From NCBI RefSeq assembly GCF_007677725.1, contig NZ_VEDF01000005.1, positions 124,001 through 188,000 on the forward strand: 64,000 bases of DNA. The letters run 5' to 3'. Every line of letters begins with the position of its first letter. The first letter of the stretch is position 1. This DNA is from Pseudomonas sp. URMO17WK12:I11 (GTDB lineage Bacteria > Pseudomonadota > Gammaproteobacteria > Pseudomonadales > Pseudomonadaceae). Shown piece by piece: positions 46,727 through 54,743 of the stretch. The notes under the pieces are model-generated. The model worked only from the letters and a program-made list of their open reading frames with translations, had not been told where the DNA came from and searched no databases. The position numbers were made by a program, and so were the translations under genes.

Positions 46727-47929
46727 TCAGACGCGCTCGATGGCCAATGCCAGCCCCTGGCCGACACCGACGCACATGGTCGCCAGGCCCTTGCGTCCCC
46801 CGTTTCGTTCCAGCTGGTGCAGCGCCGTCAGCACCAGGCGCGCACCGCTCATGCCCAATGGATGGCCGAGGGCGATGGCACCGCCATTGGGATTCACCTG
46901 TGGCGCATCGTCGGCCACGCCTAGCTCGCGAAGAACTGCCAGGCCCTGGCTGGCGAAGGCTTCGTTGAGCTCGATGACATCGAAATCGCTCACTGCCAGG
47001 CCCAGGCGCTCGGTCAACTTGCGCACCGCCGGCACCGGCCCGATACCCATCACGCGCGGCGCAACGCCGGCGCTGGCCATGCCCAACACCCGCGCCCGCG
47101 GGGTCAGGCCGTGGCGCTGCACCGCTGCAGCCGAGGCCAGGATCAACGCTGCAGCACCGTCATTGACGCCCGAGGCATTACCAGCGGTAACGGTCTTGTC
47201 CGGGCCATTGACCGGCCTGAGCCGGGCCAGAGCTTCGAGGGTGGTGTCCGGGCGCAGGTGCTCATCCTGCTCGACCACGGTTTCGCCTTTCTTGTGGGCG
47301 ATGCGCACGGGCACGATTTCTTCGGCGAAGAACCCTGCAGCCTGCGCCGCTGCGGCTTTCTGTTGGCTGCGCACAGCGAAGGCGTCCTGGTCGGCGCGCG
47401 ACACCTGGAAATCGTCAGCCACGTTATCGGCGGTCTCGGGCATGGAATCGACGCCGTACTGGCTTTTCATCAACGGGTTGACGAAGCGCCAGCCGATAGT
47501 CGTGTCTTCGAGCTGCATGCCGCGCGAGTAGGCGCTTTCAGCCTTGCCCATGACGAACGGCGCACGCGACATCGACTCCACGCCGCCCGCGATCGCCAGC
47601 TCCATTTCGCCACTGGCGATGGCGCGAAACGCCGTGCCGATCGCATCCATGCCCGAGGCGCACAGGCGGTTGAGGGTCACCCCCGGGATCGTCTCGGGCA
47701 GGCCGGCCAGCAGCAGGGCCATGCGCGCGACGTTGCGGTTGTCCTCACCAGCCTGGTTGGCGCAGCCGAAGAACACTTCATCGAGCTGGTCCCACTGCAC
47801 CGACGGGTTGCGCTCGATCAACGCCTTGAGCGGCACCGCGGCCAGGTCATCGGCGCGCACCGCGGCCAAGGCACCGCCGAAGCGGCCGATCGGGGTGCGG
47901 ATGGCGTCACAGATGAATACGTCGCGCAT
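46727..47929 (-). CDS. pcaF: Beta-ketoadipyl-CoA thiolase PcaF
   Basis: A 400-residue thiolase. Active-site C90 ([12 protein letters not shown]), His in [17 protein letters not shown] and the second Cys in [15 protein letters not shown] are all intact. It cleaves beta-ketoadipyl-CoA to succinyl-CoA and acetyl-CoA, the last step of the pathway. Its start overlaps the pcaJ stop by one base, so I, J and F form one message. Confidence 0.96.
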   Translation of the reverse strand: MRDVFICDAIRTPIGRFGGALAAVRADDLAAVPLKALIERNPSVQWDQLDEVFFGCANQAGEDNRNVARMALLLAGLPETIPGVTLNRLCASGMDAIGTAFRAIASGEMELAIAGGVESMSRAPFVMGKAESAYSRGMQLEDTTIGWRFVNPLMKSQYGVDSMPETADNVADDFQVSRADQDAFAVRSQQKAAAAQAAGFFAEEIVPVRIAHKKGETVVEQDEHLRPDTTLEALARLRPVNGPDKTVTAGNASGVNDGAAALILASAAAVQRHGLTPRARVLGMASAGVAPRVMGIGPVPAVRKLTERLGLAVSDFDVIELNEAFASQGLAVLRELGVADDAPQVNPNGGAIALGHPLGMSGARLVLTALHQLERNGGRKGLATMCVGVGQGLALAIERV

Positions 47930-48708
47930 CAGGCTTCTCCTGCCACCTGGCCATGGGCCGCGGCGGTTCTAGCTTCAAGGTCGCGCAGCGCGCCCAGCTC
48001 GGCTGCAGTGGGCTCGGCGGTGGTCTGCACGTCGTCGGCGAAGCGGATCGACCAGCCGGTGGCGGCAATGATCTGCTCACGGGTCACGCCTGGATGAATG
48101 GCGGTCACCACGAATTCGTGGCTGCCGGCTTCCGGCTCCATGATGCACAGGTCGGTGATGATGCCGACCGGCCCGTCGCCCGGCAGCCCGAGGCGCTCGC
48201 GCGAATCACCGCCCTCGCCGTGGCCGACCGAAGTGATGAAGTCGAGTTTTTCCACGAAGGCGCGCGGCGACTGCTTGAGAATGATCAACACTTGCTTGGC
48301 GGAGCCGGCAATTTCCGGCGCCCCACCGGCACCCGGCAGACGGGTCTTCGGCGCATGATAATCGCCGACCACGGTGGTGTTGATATTGCCGAAGCGGTCG
48401 ACCTGGGCTGCGCCCAGAAAACCGACGTCGATGCGCCCGCCTTGCAGCCAGTAGCGGAAGATCTCCCCGGTCGGCACCACGGTGTCGGCGGTTTCGGCCA
48501 GCTCGCCGTCGCCGATCGACAGCGGCAGCACGCTGGGCTTGGCGCCGATCGGGCCTGATTCGTAGATCAGTACCACATCCGGCGAGGACGTCAGGCGCGC
48601 CAGGTTGGCCGCCTTCGACGGCAAGCCTATGCCGACGAAGCAGACGGCGCCATTGCGCAGGCGGCGGGCAGCGGCAACGGTCATCATTTCGGAAGTCGAG
48701 TAGCTCAT
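47929..48708 (-). CDS. pcaJ: 3-oxoadipate CoA-transferase subunit B
   Basis: A 259-residue class I CoA-transferase beta subunit. The catalytic Glu is probably E50 in LIYESGPIG, with family segments [10 protein letters not shown] and [16 protein letters not shown]. This is the longer glutaconate-CoA-transferase-like form (CatJ type; compare about 213 residues for the P. putida KT2440 PcaJ as I recall). With PcaI it transfers CoA from succinyl-CoA to beta-ketoadipate. It overlaps pcaI by 4 bases. Confidence 0.9.
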   Translation of the reverse strand: MSYSTSEMMTVAAARRLRNGAVCFVGIGLPSKAANLARLTSSPDVVLIYESGPIGAKPSVLPLSIGDGELAETADTVVPTGEIFRYWLQGGRIDVGFLGAAQVDRFGNINTTVVGDYHAPKTRLPGAGGAPEIAGSAKQVLIILKQSPRAFVEKLDFITSVGHGEGGDSRERLGLPGDGPVGIITDLCIMEPEAGSHEFVVTAIHPGVTREQIIAATGWSIRFADDVQTTAEPTAAELGALRDLEARTAAAHGQVAGEA

Positions 48709-49565
48709 TGTGCAGCCTCCGCGGTGCTGTTCAGCTTGGCCTGGAACGCGTTGAAATCGGCAGTGCCACGGATGTAGGTGTCGATCCAGGCGCTGAACGT
48801 CTCGCGATTGCGCGCAATCGGGTCCCAGGCCTGGTAGAAGCGGTTGTCACGCTCGTAGTAACCATGCGCATAGGAGGGGTGTGCGCCACCTGGGACCAGG
48901 CACACCGCACTCAGGGCCCAGGTCGGCAACACGCAGGCATTCATCGGCGCCTGCAGGTCGTCGACGATTTCCTCGACGGTGACGATGCAGCGCTTGGCGG
49001 CCAGGGCCGCTTCTTTCTGCACGCCCAGGATGCCCCACAGCAGCACATTGCCCTTGCGGTCGGCTTTCTGCGCATGGATCACCGTCACGTCCGGGCGCAC
49101 CGAGGGCACCGCTGCCAGCACTTCGCCGGTGAAGGGACAGGTCACGCTCTTGATCAGCGGGTTGACCTTGGGCAGGTCGGAGCCTGCGTAGGCCCGCAGC
49201 ACTGCGAACGGCAGGCCCGAGGCACCGGCGACATAGGCGTTGGCCAGATCGGCGTGGCTGTGCTCTTCGATCTCGATCGGGTGCGGCCACTGCTTTTCCA
49301 CGGCATCGCGCAGGCGGTGCAGCGAGCCGACCCCCGGATTGCCGCCCCAGGAGAAGATCAGCTTGCGGGCGCAGCCGGCGCCGATCAGCTGGTCGTAGAT
49401 CAGGTCCGGGGTCATGCGCACCAAGGTCAGGTCGCGTTTACCCTGACGGATGATCTCGTGACCGGCAGCCGTGGGGATCAAGTGGGTGAAGCCTTCGAGG
49501 GCGACGCTGTCGCCGTCCTGAATGAACTGCTTCACGGCCTCGTGAAGCGAGAGAATTGCAGCCAT
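48705..49565 (-). CDS. pcaI: 3-oxoadipate CoA-transferase subunit A
   Basis: A 286-residue class I CoA-transferase alpha subunit. It begins LSLHEAVKQFIQDGDSVALEGFTHLIPTAAGHEIIRQGKRDLTL, the usual glycine-rich CoA-binding start, and later has IFSWGGNPGVGSLHRLRDAVEKQWP. The long form matches CatI or the P. aeruginosa pca-cluster transferase rather than the short KT2440 PcaI. It is preceded by two PcaR-type boxes and starts the IJF operon. Confidence 0.9.
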   Translation of the reverse strand: MAAILSLHEAVKQFIQDGDSVALEGFTHLIPTAAGHEIIRQGKRDLTLVRMTPDLIYDQLIGAGCARKLIFSWGGNPGVGSLHRLRDAVEKQWPHPIEIEEHSHADLANAYVAGASGLPFAVLRAYAGSDLPKVNPLIKSVTCPFTGEVLAAVPSVRPDVTVIHAQKADRKGNVLLWGILGVQKEAALAAKRCIVTVEEIVDDLQAPMNACVLPTWALSAVCLVPGGAHPSYAHGYYERDNRFYQAWDPIARNRETFSAWIDTYIRGTADFNAFQAKLNSTAEAAQ

Positions 49566-49628
49566 TGGGAGACTCCTGGTCAGGGCGCTACAGTGGGCTC
49601 AGATTAAGCAGACGAGGGACGCCGTACA

Positions 49629-49662
49629 ATCCGATAATCGACTATTCGTGCGATTATCGAAC
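49629..49662 (-). promoter_or_regulatory. PcaR boxes and promoter of pcaIJF
   Basis: On the minus strand GTTCGATAATCGCAC (49648-49662) is identical to the PcaR consensus as I know it. A second, inverted copy with core CGATTATCG lies 19 bases away (49632-49640). A -10-like GATTAT sits in the second box with a TTCGAT -35-like hexamer in the first. The arrangement fits activation of pcaI by PcaR plus beta-ketoadipate. Confidence 0.85.
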
Positions 49663-49704
49663 GATTCTGCAGGCCGTCGCCTGCGTCACCAAAGGGCCGC
49701 GGCG

Positions 49705-51048
49705 TCAGGTGGCGTCGGCATGGCTGACCAAGCCTTTGATGATCACCCCAAGCGTGGCCAAGGCTGCCGGGACCAGCAAGGCCGTCAGCACCTGCTCGAA
49801 GTTCCAGCCCAGGCCCAACAGGGTGGCGCCGCTCCAGGCACCGAGGATGGCGCCGAATCGGCCGATGCCGAGCATCCAGGATACCCCCGTGGCGCGGGCC
49901 TGGGTCGGGTAGAAGCGTGCTGCCAGCGACGGCATCGCCGACTGCGCACCGTTCACGCACATGCCGGCGACCAGCACCAGTGTGGCGAGCACGGTGATGT
50001 TGCCCAGGCTCTGGCCGACGGCGTAGGCGAACACTCCGGCCAGCAGGTAGAACAGGCCAATGACCTTGTGTGGATTGAAGCGGTCCATGGCCCACCCGAC
50101 CGCCACCGCGCTGAGCACTCCGCCAAACTGGAACAGCGCGCCGATGAACGCGGCCTGTTCCATGCTGGCACCACTGTCACGCATCAAGGTCGGCAGCCAG
50201 CTGGTCAGCAGATAGACGATCACCAGGCCCATGAAATAGGTCAGCCACAACAGCACGGTGCCCAGTCCAAAGGTGCCAGAGAAGATCACCGCGAATACAT
50301 TGCGCGCAGCCACGGCCTTCTGTTCCGGCACGCTGAATCTGGCAGCCTGTGCCACCAGGCTTGGCGCAATTGGCGACAACGTCCTGCGTACCTTGTCCGT
50401 GCCACGGTTACGCACCACCAGAAACCGCGCCGACTCGGGTAACCAGCGCATCAGCACCACGGCCAGCAATAGCGGCAGAACCCCGCCAATGACCAACAAA
50501 CTGTGCCAACCGTAAGCGGGAATCAGCTTGGCGGAAATGAAGCCGCCCCCGGCCATGCCGAGGTTGAAGCCGCAGAACATGCTGGTGACCAGCAGCGATT
50601 TGAGCCGCTCGGGGGTGTATTCCGACAGCAACGTGGTGGCATTGGGCATCCCCGCCCCCAGGCCCAGGCCGGTCAGAAAACGCAGCACCAACAGTTGATC
50701 GACATTGCTGGCGTACGCCGAAGCCAGGCTGAAGCCGCCAAAGACCAGCACCGCGCCCACCAGTACGCCTTTGCGCCCGAAACGGTCGGCCAGCGGCCCG
50801 GAACCCAGCGCACCGAACACCATGCCGATCAGCGCCGCGCTCATCACCGGACCGAGACTGGCGCGGTCGATCCCCCACTCCTGAGACAGGGCCGGAGCGA
50901 TGAAGCCCATTGCCGCAGTGTCGAGCCCATCAAGAAAGACGATCAGAAAGCAGAGCAGCACCACGCGCCACTGGTAGCGCGACAAAGGTTGCTCGTTGAT
51001 CAATGCCTGAACGTCGAGATTGCTCCCGACAGCATGTGCTTGGTTCAT
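49705..51048 (-). CDS. pcaK: PcaK, 4-hydroxybenzoate/protocatechuate transporter
   Basis: A 447-residue aromatic acid:H+ symporter (AAHS) of the MFS, 12 membrane segments. It has the family motif FLDGLDTAAMGFIAPALSQEWG in segment 1, GPLADRFGRKGVL in the first loop and GLGLGAGMPNATTLLSEYTPERLKS. It imports 4-hydroxybenzoate and protocatechuate and helps chemotaxis to them. It sits between pcaR and pcaI but is a separate unit, because a PcaR-type promoter follows it. Confidence 0.92.
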   Translation of the reverse strand: MNQAHAVGSNLDVQALINEQPLSRYQWRVVLLCFLIVFLDGLDTAAMGFIAPALSQEWGIDRASLGPVMSAALIGMVFGALGSGPLADRFGRKGVLVGAVLVFGGFSLASAYASNVDQLLVLRFLTGLGLGAGMPNATTLLSEYTPERLKSLLVTSMFCGFNLGMAGGGFISAKLIPAYGWHSLLVIGGVLPLLLAVVLMRWLPESARFLVVRNRGTDKVRRTLSPIAPSLVAQAARFSVPEQKAVAARNVFAVIFSGTFGLGTVLLWLTYFMGLVIVYLLTSWLPTLMRDSGASMEQAAFIGALFQFGGVLSAVAVGWAMDRFNPHKVIGLFYLLAGVFAYAVGQSLGNITVLATLVLVAGMCVNGAQSAMPSLAARFYPTQARATGVSWMLGIGRFGAILGAWSGATLLGLGWNFEQVLTALLVPAALATLGVIIKGLVSHADAT

Positions 51049-51350
51049 TGTTGTTATCCAGAAAGAAGGCACGGTTGGGCCACTGCACGTGTATCGACCG
51101 TACAGGGCTTTGACAGCAAGACAGTGCGGCCGGAATCAGCCTGGATATAACGGCAGCGCGGACGAATGGGGCCGCGACAGTGGAGTGACAGTGGTCATGG
51201 GATGCGCCTCTGATGTTGTTCTTGTATTCGGTCGGCGAGCCGACCGGTGCGAGAGACATTAATCAGCAAGCAGGCGCTGCGCAATTGAGCTCAAACGACA
51301 CTGTGCGTTTATCGCACGCAATGCGCAGCACCCTGGCGATTGGCGCTCGT
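51049..51350. other. Intergenic region between pcaK and pcaR (302 bases)
   Basis: No gene is supported. It must carry the pcaK promoter. A variant PcaR box lies near its upstream end (51303-51317); no second box at the 19-base step is visible. Confidence 0.5.
51303..51317 (-). promoter_or_regulatory. Variant PcaR box upstream of pcaK
   Basis: The minus strand reads GTGCGATAAACGCAC, 13 of 15 matches to GTTCGATAATCGCAC. It is single and about 255 bases before the pcaK start, so its role is less certain than at pcaI and pcaR. Confidence 0.5.
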
Positions 51351-52226
51351 TCAGCCGAACAGCTGGTGACACAGGTCGCGACTGGCCGCCAGCAAGATCG
51401 GCAGGAAACGCTGTTCCAGTTCGCCGCGACTGACCCGGCCGACGTGGGTACTGACGTTCAGCGCGGCCAGTACCTGGCCGGAGGCGTCGTAGATGGGTAC
51501 CGCAATCGAGCGCAAGCCTTGCTCCAGTTCCTGGTCGACCACGCACCAACCCTGCGCCCGTACCTGCTGAATACAGGCGAACAGCGAGTCGGCATCGTGC
51601 AGGGTACGACTGGTGCGCGCCTTGAGGTCGGCGCGGGCAAGGTATTCACGCAGGCTGGTGTCATCCATCGCCGCCAGCAGAATGCGGCCCATGGAAGTGC
51701 AATAAGCCGGCAGCCGCCCACCCACCGAAAGGTCCACCGAAATCAGGCGCTCGACCGTGGCCGAGCGGGCGATATAGAGGATGTCGTCGCCTTCGAGAGT
51801 GGCCATGTTGGCCGCCTCGTGCAGCTGATCGCTGATGCGGTCCAGATAAGGCTGCGCCGACACGGCAAGTGGCGTCGAGGACAAGTAGGCATGCCCGAGG
51901 GTCAGCACCTTGGGCAGCAACGAGTAGGTGCGCCCATCCGTCGTCGCGTAGCCCAGCTTGATCAAGGTATGCAGGCAGCGACGCACGGCAGCCCTGGGGA
52001 TTTCCGTGCGATGGCTGATCTGGGCGATGGTCAGATGCCGTTTACGTTCCTGGAACGCCTGGATCACTGCCAGGCCTCGCGCCAGCGAGGTCATGAAGTC
52101 AGGGTCACCGGTGAAGGCCTGGATGCGTTTGGCCGGCGATGCCACGATGGGCGGTGCCAATGCCGGTGCGCTCAGGCGAGCTTCCTCGGGATGGGTGGCG
52201 TCCTCGGCCATGGTGTCGTCGCTCAT
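51351..52226 (-). CDS. pcaR: PcaR, IclR-family regulator of the pca genes
   Basis: A 291-residue IclR-family regulator. A ~45-residue leader precedes the winged helix (LTIAQISHRTEIPRAAVRRCLHTLIKLGYATTDG) and an effector domain with SVGGRLPAYCTSMGRILLAAM, characteristic of the PcaR/PobR group. It binds beta-ketoadipate and activates pcaIJ and other pca units. It is the upstream end of the cluster, and its own promoter carries two PcaR boxes, indicating autoregulation. Confidence 0.95.
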   Translation of the reverse strand: MSDDTMAEDATHPEEARLSAPALAPPIVASPAKRIQAFTGDPDFMTSLARGLAVIQAFQERKRHLTIAQISHRTEIPRAAVRRCLHTLIKLGYATTDGRTYSLLPKVLTLGHAYLSSTPLAVSAQPYLDRISDQLHEAANMATLEGDDILYIARSATVERLISVDLSVGGRLPAYCTSMGRILLAAMDDTSLREYLARADLKARTSRTLHDADSLFACIQQVRAQGWCVVDQELEQGLRSIAVPIYDASGQVLAALNVSTHVGRVSRGELEQRFLPILLAASRDLCHQLFG

Positions 52227-52254
52227 CGCTTACCTCAAAATAAATCGCTGGCTC

Positions 52255-52288
52255 GTGCGATTATCGAACGAACGGCCGATAATCGCAA
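52255..52288 (-). promoter_or_regulatory. PcaR boxes and pcaR promoter (autoregulation)
   Basis: GTTCGATAATCGCAC (minus strand, 52255-52269) is a perfect box. An inverted copy with core CGATAATCG lies 19 bases upstream (52277-52285), the same spacing as at pcaI. Reading the minus strand, TTGCGA and GATAAT are 17 bases apart and fall inside the two boxes, a plausible -35/-10 pair. Confidence 0.8.
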
Positions 52289-52413
52289 TTGACCGCTGAC
52301 AAATTTGCTTATACCTTTCCTCTGCCACATGTGGCTTCTTTGGAGAGACTGGTCAGGTACCCACCGTAGAAGTCTCAGGCAACGGCCTCGCCTCGTGCGG
52401 GGCCGTTTTATTT
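52289..52413 (+). ncRNA. Candidate small RNA divergent from pcaR
   Basis: A plus-strand unit without a credible reading frame. TTGACC (52289-52294) and TATACC (52310-52315) form a weak promoter with a 15-base spacer. The predicted RNA starts near 52322, with palindrome GCCACATGTGGC (52324-52335), stem GAGACT/AGTCTC (52345-52350 and 52371-52376), and a terminator AACGGCC/GGCCGTT with TTTTATTT (52381-52413). The -35 adjoins a PcaR box. It could instead be an attenuated leader of the small gene at 52667. Confidence 0.45.
52381..52413 (+). terminator. Rho-independent terminator downstream of the pcaR divergent promoter
   Basis: AACGGCC (52381-52387) pairs with GGCCGTT (52401-52407), then TTTTATTT. 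It stops plus-strand transcription that starts in the pcaR upstream region. Confidence 0.8.
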
Positions 52414-52462
52414 ATACCGTGCTGCAATTGCATCGAACTCTCGCGCCGCCTGTTCGCTCTTA

Positions 52463-52542
52463 TTTACAAGGCAGTTGTAAATGGACAACTTGTCGTTGGC
52501 CGCGAACAAAAGCCTGTTTGAACTATGTCCGCTTGCTATAAT
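52463..52542 (+). promoter_or_regulatory. Dyad and extended -10 promoter before the 66-residue gene
   Basis: TTTACAA-GGCAG-TTGTAAA (52463-52481) is a perfect 7-bp dyad. Downstream, TGCTATAAT ends at 52542, a textbook extended -10 with perfect TATAAT, so transcription would start near 52549. The dyad could be an operator just upstream of the promoter. Confidence 0.55.
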
Positions 52543-52666
52543 CGGTTTCGCTGGCCCGAATCGGCGCTACGCCGACCCACTCCTCAGGAACCGAAGTGCC
52601 AGCACCCGCTCGGCAAACAGAAGTTGCACGCGGGCTCCCATGTTTATCAACTATTCAGGTAACACT

Positions 52667-52867
52667 GTGACGAAAGAAGAACTGCGCGCTGAACTCGAGC
52701 GCCAGGCTGAACGTTACACGGAAGTTTACGGTGGCGAAGTCACCACCTATGCGGCGCAAACGGAACCCGAGCGCAAGCCTTGGCGCAAACGTGCCACTGT
52801 CCAGGACCAGGCCTTCAGCCAGGAGCTGGAAAAAATGGAAAAGGAACTGCGCAGCGAGCACCCTTGA
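52667..52867 (+). CDS. Small charged hypothetical protein
   Basis: A 66-residue highly charged, helix-prone protein: TKEELRAELERQAERYTEVYGGEVTTYAAQ, then Lys/Arg-rich EPERKPWRKRA, then EKMEKELRSEHP. No signal or membrane segment. GTG at 52667 has AGGTAA at a good distance; ATG at 52640 gives nine more residues but lacks a ribosome site. A similar small gene sits between pcaR and the phosphate transporter in P. putida as I recall. Function unknown. Confidence 0.65.
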   Translation: MTKEELRAELERQAERYTEVYGGEVTTYAAQTEPERKPWRKRATVQDQAFSQELEKMEKELRSEHP

Positions 52868-53180
52868 ACTGCCCGCTGCAACCTTGATGCGATCAGGCTG
52901 GGCGACGCGAAGGTGGCGATCTTTACCCAATCGGCGCTGATGAAATGGAATTACACAAATTTCATACAAGCGTTTGAACGGGCTCGCATGCTGCTTTTTA
53001 CAGAAAAATTGCTTCCGTTTCCGATTTTTGCTGCCTTTTCGACGAATTTACACGCCCGGATACCTGCTTAAAAAAGGTTGATCCAGCGCACGCAGGGCTG
53101 CCATCGGTCAGTGGCGGGTGCATCGATTGCCAAGGTTTTCTGGCATAATCCCGCCCCCCTATGACCGCCAGACAACCTTC
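52868..53180. other. Intergenic region before the phosphate transporter (313 bases)
   Basis: No gene is seen. I looked for a Pho box (two CTGTCAT copies 4 bases apart) and found none, which fits the low-affinity Pit type being not PhoB-activated. The region is AT-richer than average. Confidence 0.5.
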
Positions 53181-54653
53181 ATGATCGATTTATTCAGCGG
53201 ACTGGATGCCTGGGTGTTGGTGAGCTTGCTGCTCGCCTTGACCTTCGTGCTCGCCTTCGAGTTCATCAATGGCTTTCATGACACCGCCAACGCGGTAGCC
53301 ACCGTCATCTATACCAAAGCCATGCCTCCACACCTGGCTGTGTTCTTCTCCGGGATCTTCAACTTCCTCGGCGTGCTGCTGGGCGGCGTGGGGGTGGCCT
53401 ACGCCATCGTTCACCTGCTGCCGGTCGAGCTGCTGATCAATGTCAACACCGGTCACGGCCTGGCCATGGTCTTCTCGTTGCTGGCCGCCGCCATCACCTG
53501 GAACCTGGGCACCTGGTACTTCGGCATCCCGGCGTCGAGCTCGCACACGTTGATCGGCTCGATCCTCGGTGTAGGTCTGGCCAATGCCCTGATCAACGAC
53601 ATCCCCCTCGGTGACGGCGTCAACTGGCAAAAGGCGATCGACATCGCCATGTCGCTGGTGGTCTCGCCGATGGCTGGCTTCGCCGTTGCAGCACTGGTGT
53701 TGATCGGCCTGAAGTGGTGGCGCCCCCTGTCGAAGATGCACAAGACGCCGGAGCAGCGCCGCAAGCTCGACGACAAAAAACATCCACCGTTCTGGAACCG
53801 CCTGGTGCTGGTGATCTCGGCGATGGGCGTGAGCTTCGTGCATGGCTCCAACGATGGCCAGAAAGGTATCGGCCTGATCATGCTGGTGCTGATCGGTATC
53901 GTGCCCGCCAAGTTCGTGCTCGACCTCAACAGCACCACCTACCAGATCGAGCGTACCCGCGACGCCACTCTGCACATGAGCCAGTTCTACGAGCGCAATG
54001 CTGCCACCCTGGGTGAGTTCCTGGCCCTGGGCAAGGCCAAGTCGACCGACCTGCCGGAGCAGTTCAGCTGCAACCCGCAGCAGACCGAGCCGACCATCGC
54101 GGCCCTGCAGTCCTCGCTGCAAGGGGTGACCGACTACCACGCACTGGATACTGACAAGCGCGTCGAAGTACGCCGTTACCTGCTGTGCCTGGACGACACC
54201 GCGAAGAAAGTCGGCAAGCTGCCAGGCCTGGACGCCCGCGAAAAAGCCGACCTCGAGAAACTGCGCAAGGACTTGACCGCGACCACCGAATACGCGCCGT
54301 TCTGGGTCATCGTGGCCGTGGCCCTGGCCTTGGGCCTGGGCACCATGGTGGGCTGGAAGCGGGTGGTACTGACCGTCGGTGAGAAGATCGGCAAGCAGGG
54401 CATGACCTATGCCCAGGGCATGTCGGCACAGATCACCGCCGCCTGCGCTATCGGCATGGCCAACGTGTTCGCCCTGCCGGTGTCGACCACGCATGTACTG
54501 TCGTCCGGCGTAGCCGGCACCATGGTCGCCAACAAAAGCGGCCTGCAAGGCGGCACCGTGAAGACCATCCTGCTGGCCTGGGTGTTGACCCTGCCCGCTT
54601 CCATGGGCTTGGCTGCAGGCCTGTTCTGGCTGGCCTCCAAGGCCCTGGCCTGA
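53181..54653 (+). CDS. pit: Pit-family inorganic phosphate transporter
   Basis: A 490-residue PiT transporter with the two inverted signature repeats. The first contains EFINGFHDTANAVATVIYTKAM, and the second contains MGVSFVHGSNDGQKGIGLIML and ANVFALPVSTTHVLSSGVAGTM. About ten membrane segments and a large central loop (residues about 245-375) are present. It takes up metal-phosphate by proton symport at low affinity. ATG at 53181 starts MIDLFSGLDAW. It is monocistronic and converges with a HerA-like gene. Confidence 0.93.
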   Translation: MIDLFSGLDAWVLVSLLLALTFVLAFEFINGFHDTANAVATVIYTKAMPPHLAVFFSGIFNFLGVLLGGVGVAYAIVHLLPVELLINVNTGHGLAMVFSLLAAAITWNLGTWYFGIPASSSHTLIGSILGVGLANALINDIPLGDGVNWQKAIDIAMSLVVSPMAGFAVAALVLIGLKWWRPLSKMHKTPEQRRKLDDKKHPPFWNRLVLVISAMGVSFVHGSNDGQKGIGLIMLVLIGIVPAKFVLDLNSTTYQIERTRDATLHMSQFYERNAATLGEFLALGKAKSTDLPEQFSCNPQQTEPTIAALQSSLQGVTDYHALDTDKRVEVRRYLLCLDDTAKKVGKLPGLDAREKADLEKLRKDLTATTEYAPFWVIVAVALALGLGTMVGWKRVVLTVGEKIGKQGMTYAQGMSAQITAACAIGMANVFALPVSTTHVLSSGVAGTMVANKSGLQGGTVKTILLAWVLTLPASMGLAAGLFWLASKALA

Positions 54654-54679
54654 GCGGTGACGCTGCGCTGAAAAGTGCG

Positions 54680-54714
54680 CTGTGGGAGTCGCCCAGCTGG
54701 GTCGACCCCCACAG
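54680..54714. repeat. REP-like hairpin between convergent genes
   Basis: CTGTGGG (54680-54686) pairs with CCCACAG (54708-54714). The inner GTCG/CGAC continues the stem after one mismatch. CTGTGGGAG is also the end of the P. putida REP family. It probably acts as a transcription barrier between the two convergent genes; no T-run. Confidence 0.65.
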
Positions 54715-54743
54715 TGAGCAGCACTAGCCCCAGGGCCTTGCGC

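Noticed and set aside
51303..51317. GTGCG-TTTAT-CGCAC as a terminator of pcaR
   Set aside because: Only five base pairs and no T-run; it matches the PcaR box better.
52340..52413. Resemblance to a glycine riboswitch (GGAGAGAC and GTCTCAGGCAA)
   Set aside because: The conserved aptamer core and tandem structure are missing, and no glycine gene follows; kept only as a candidate small RNA.
52305..52541. A 78-codon frame upstream of the 66-residue gene
   Set aside because: It crosses a clear terminator hairpin and has no ribosome site or similarity.
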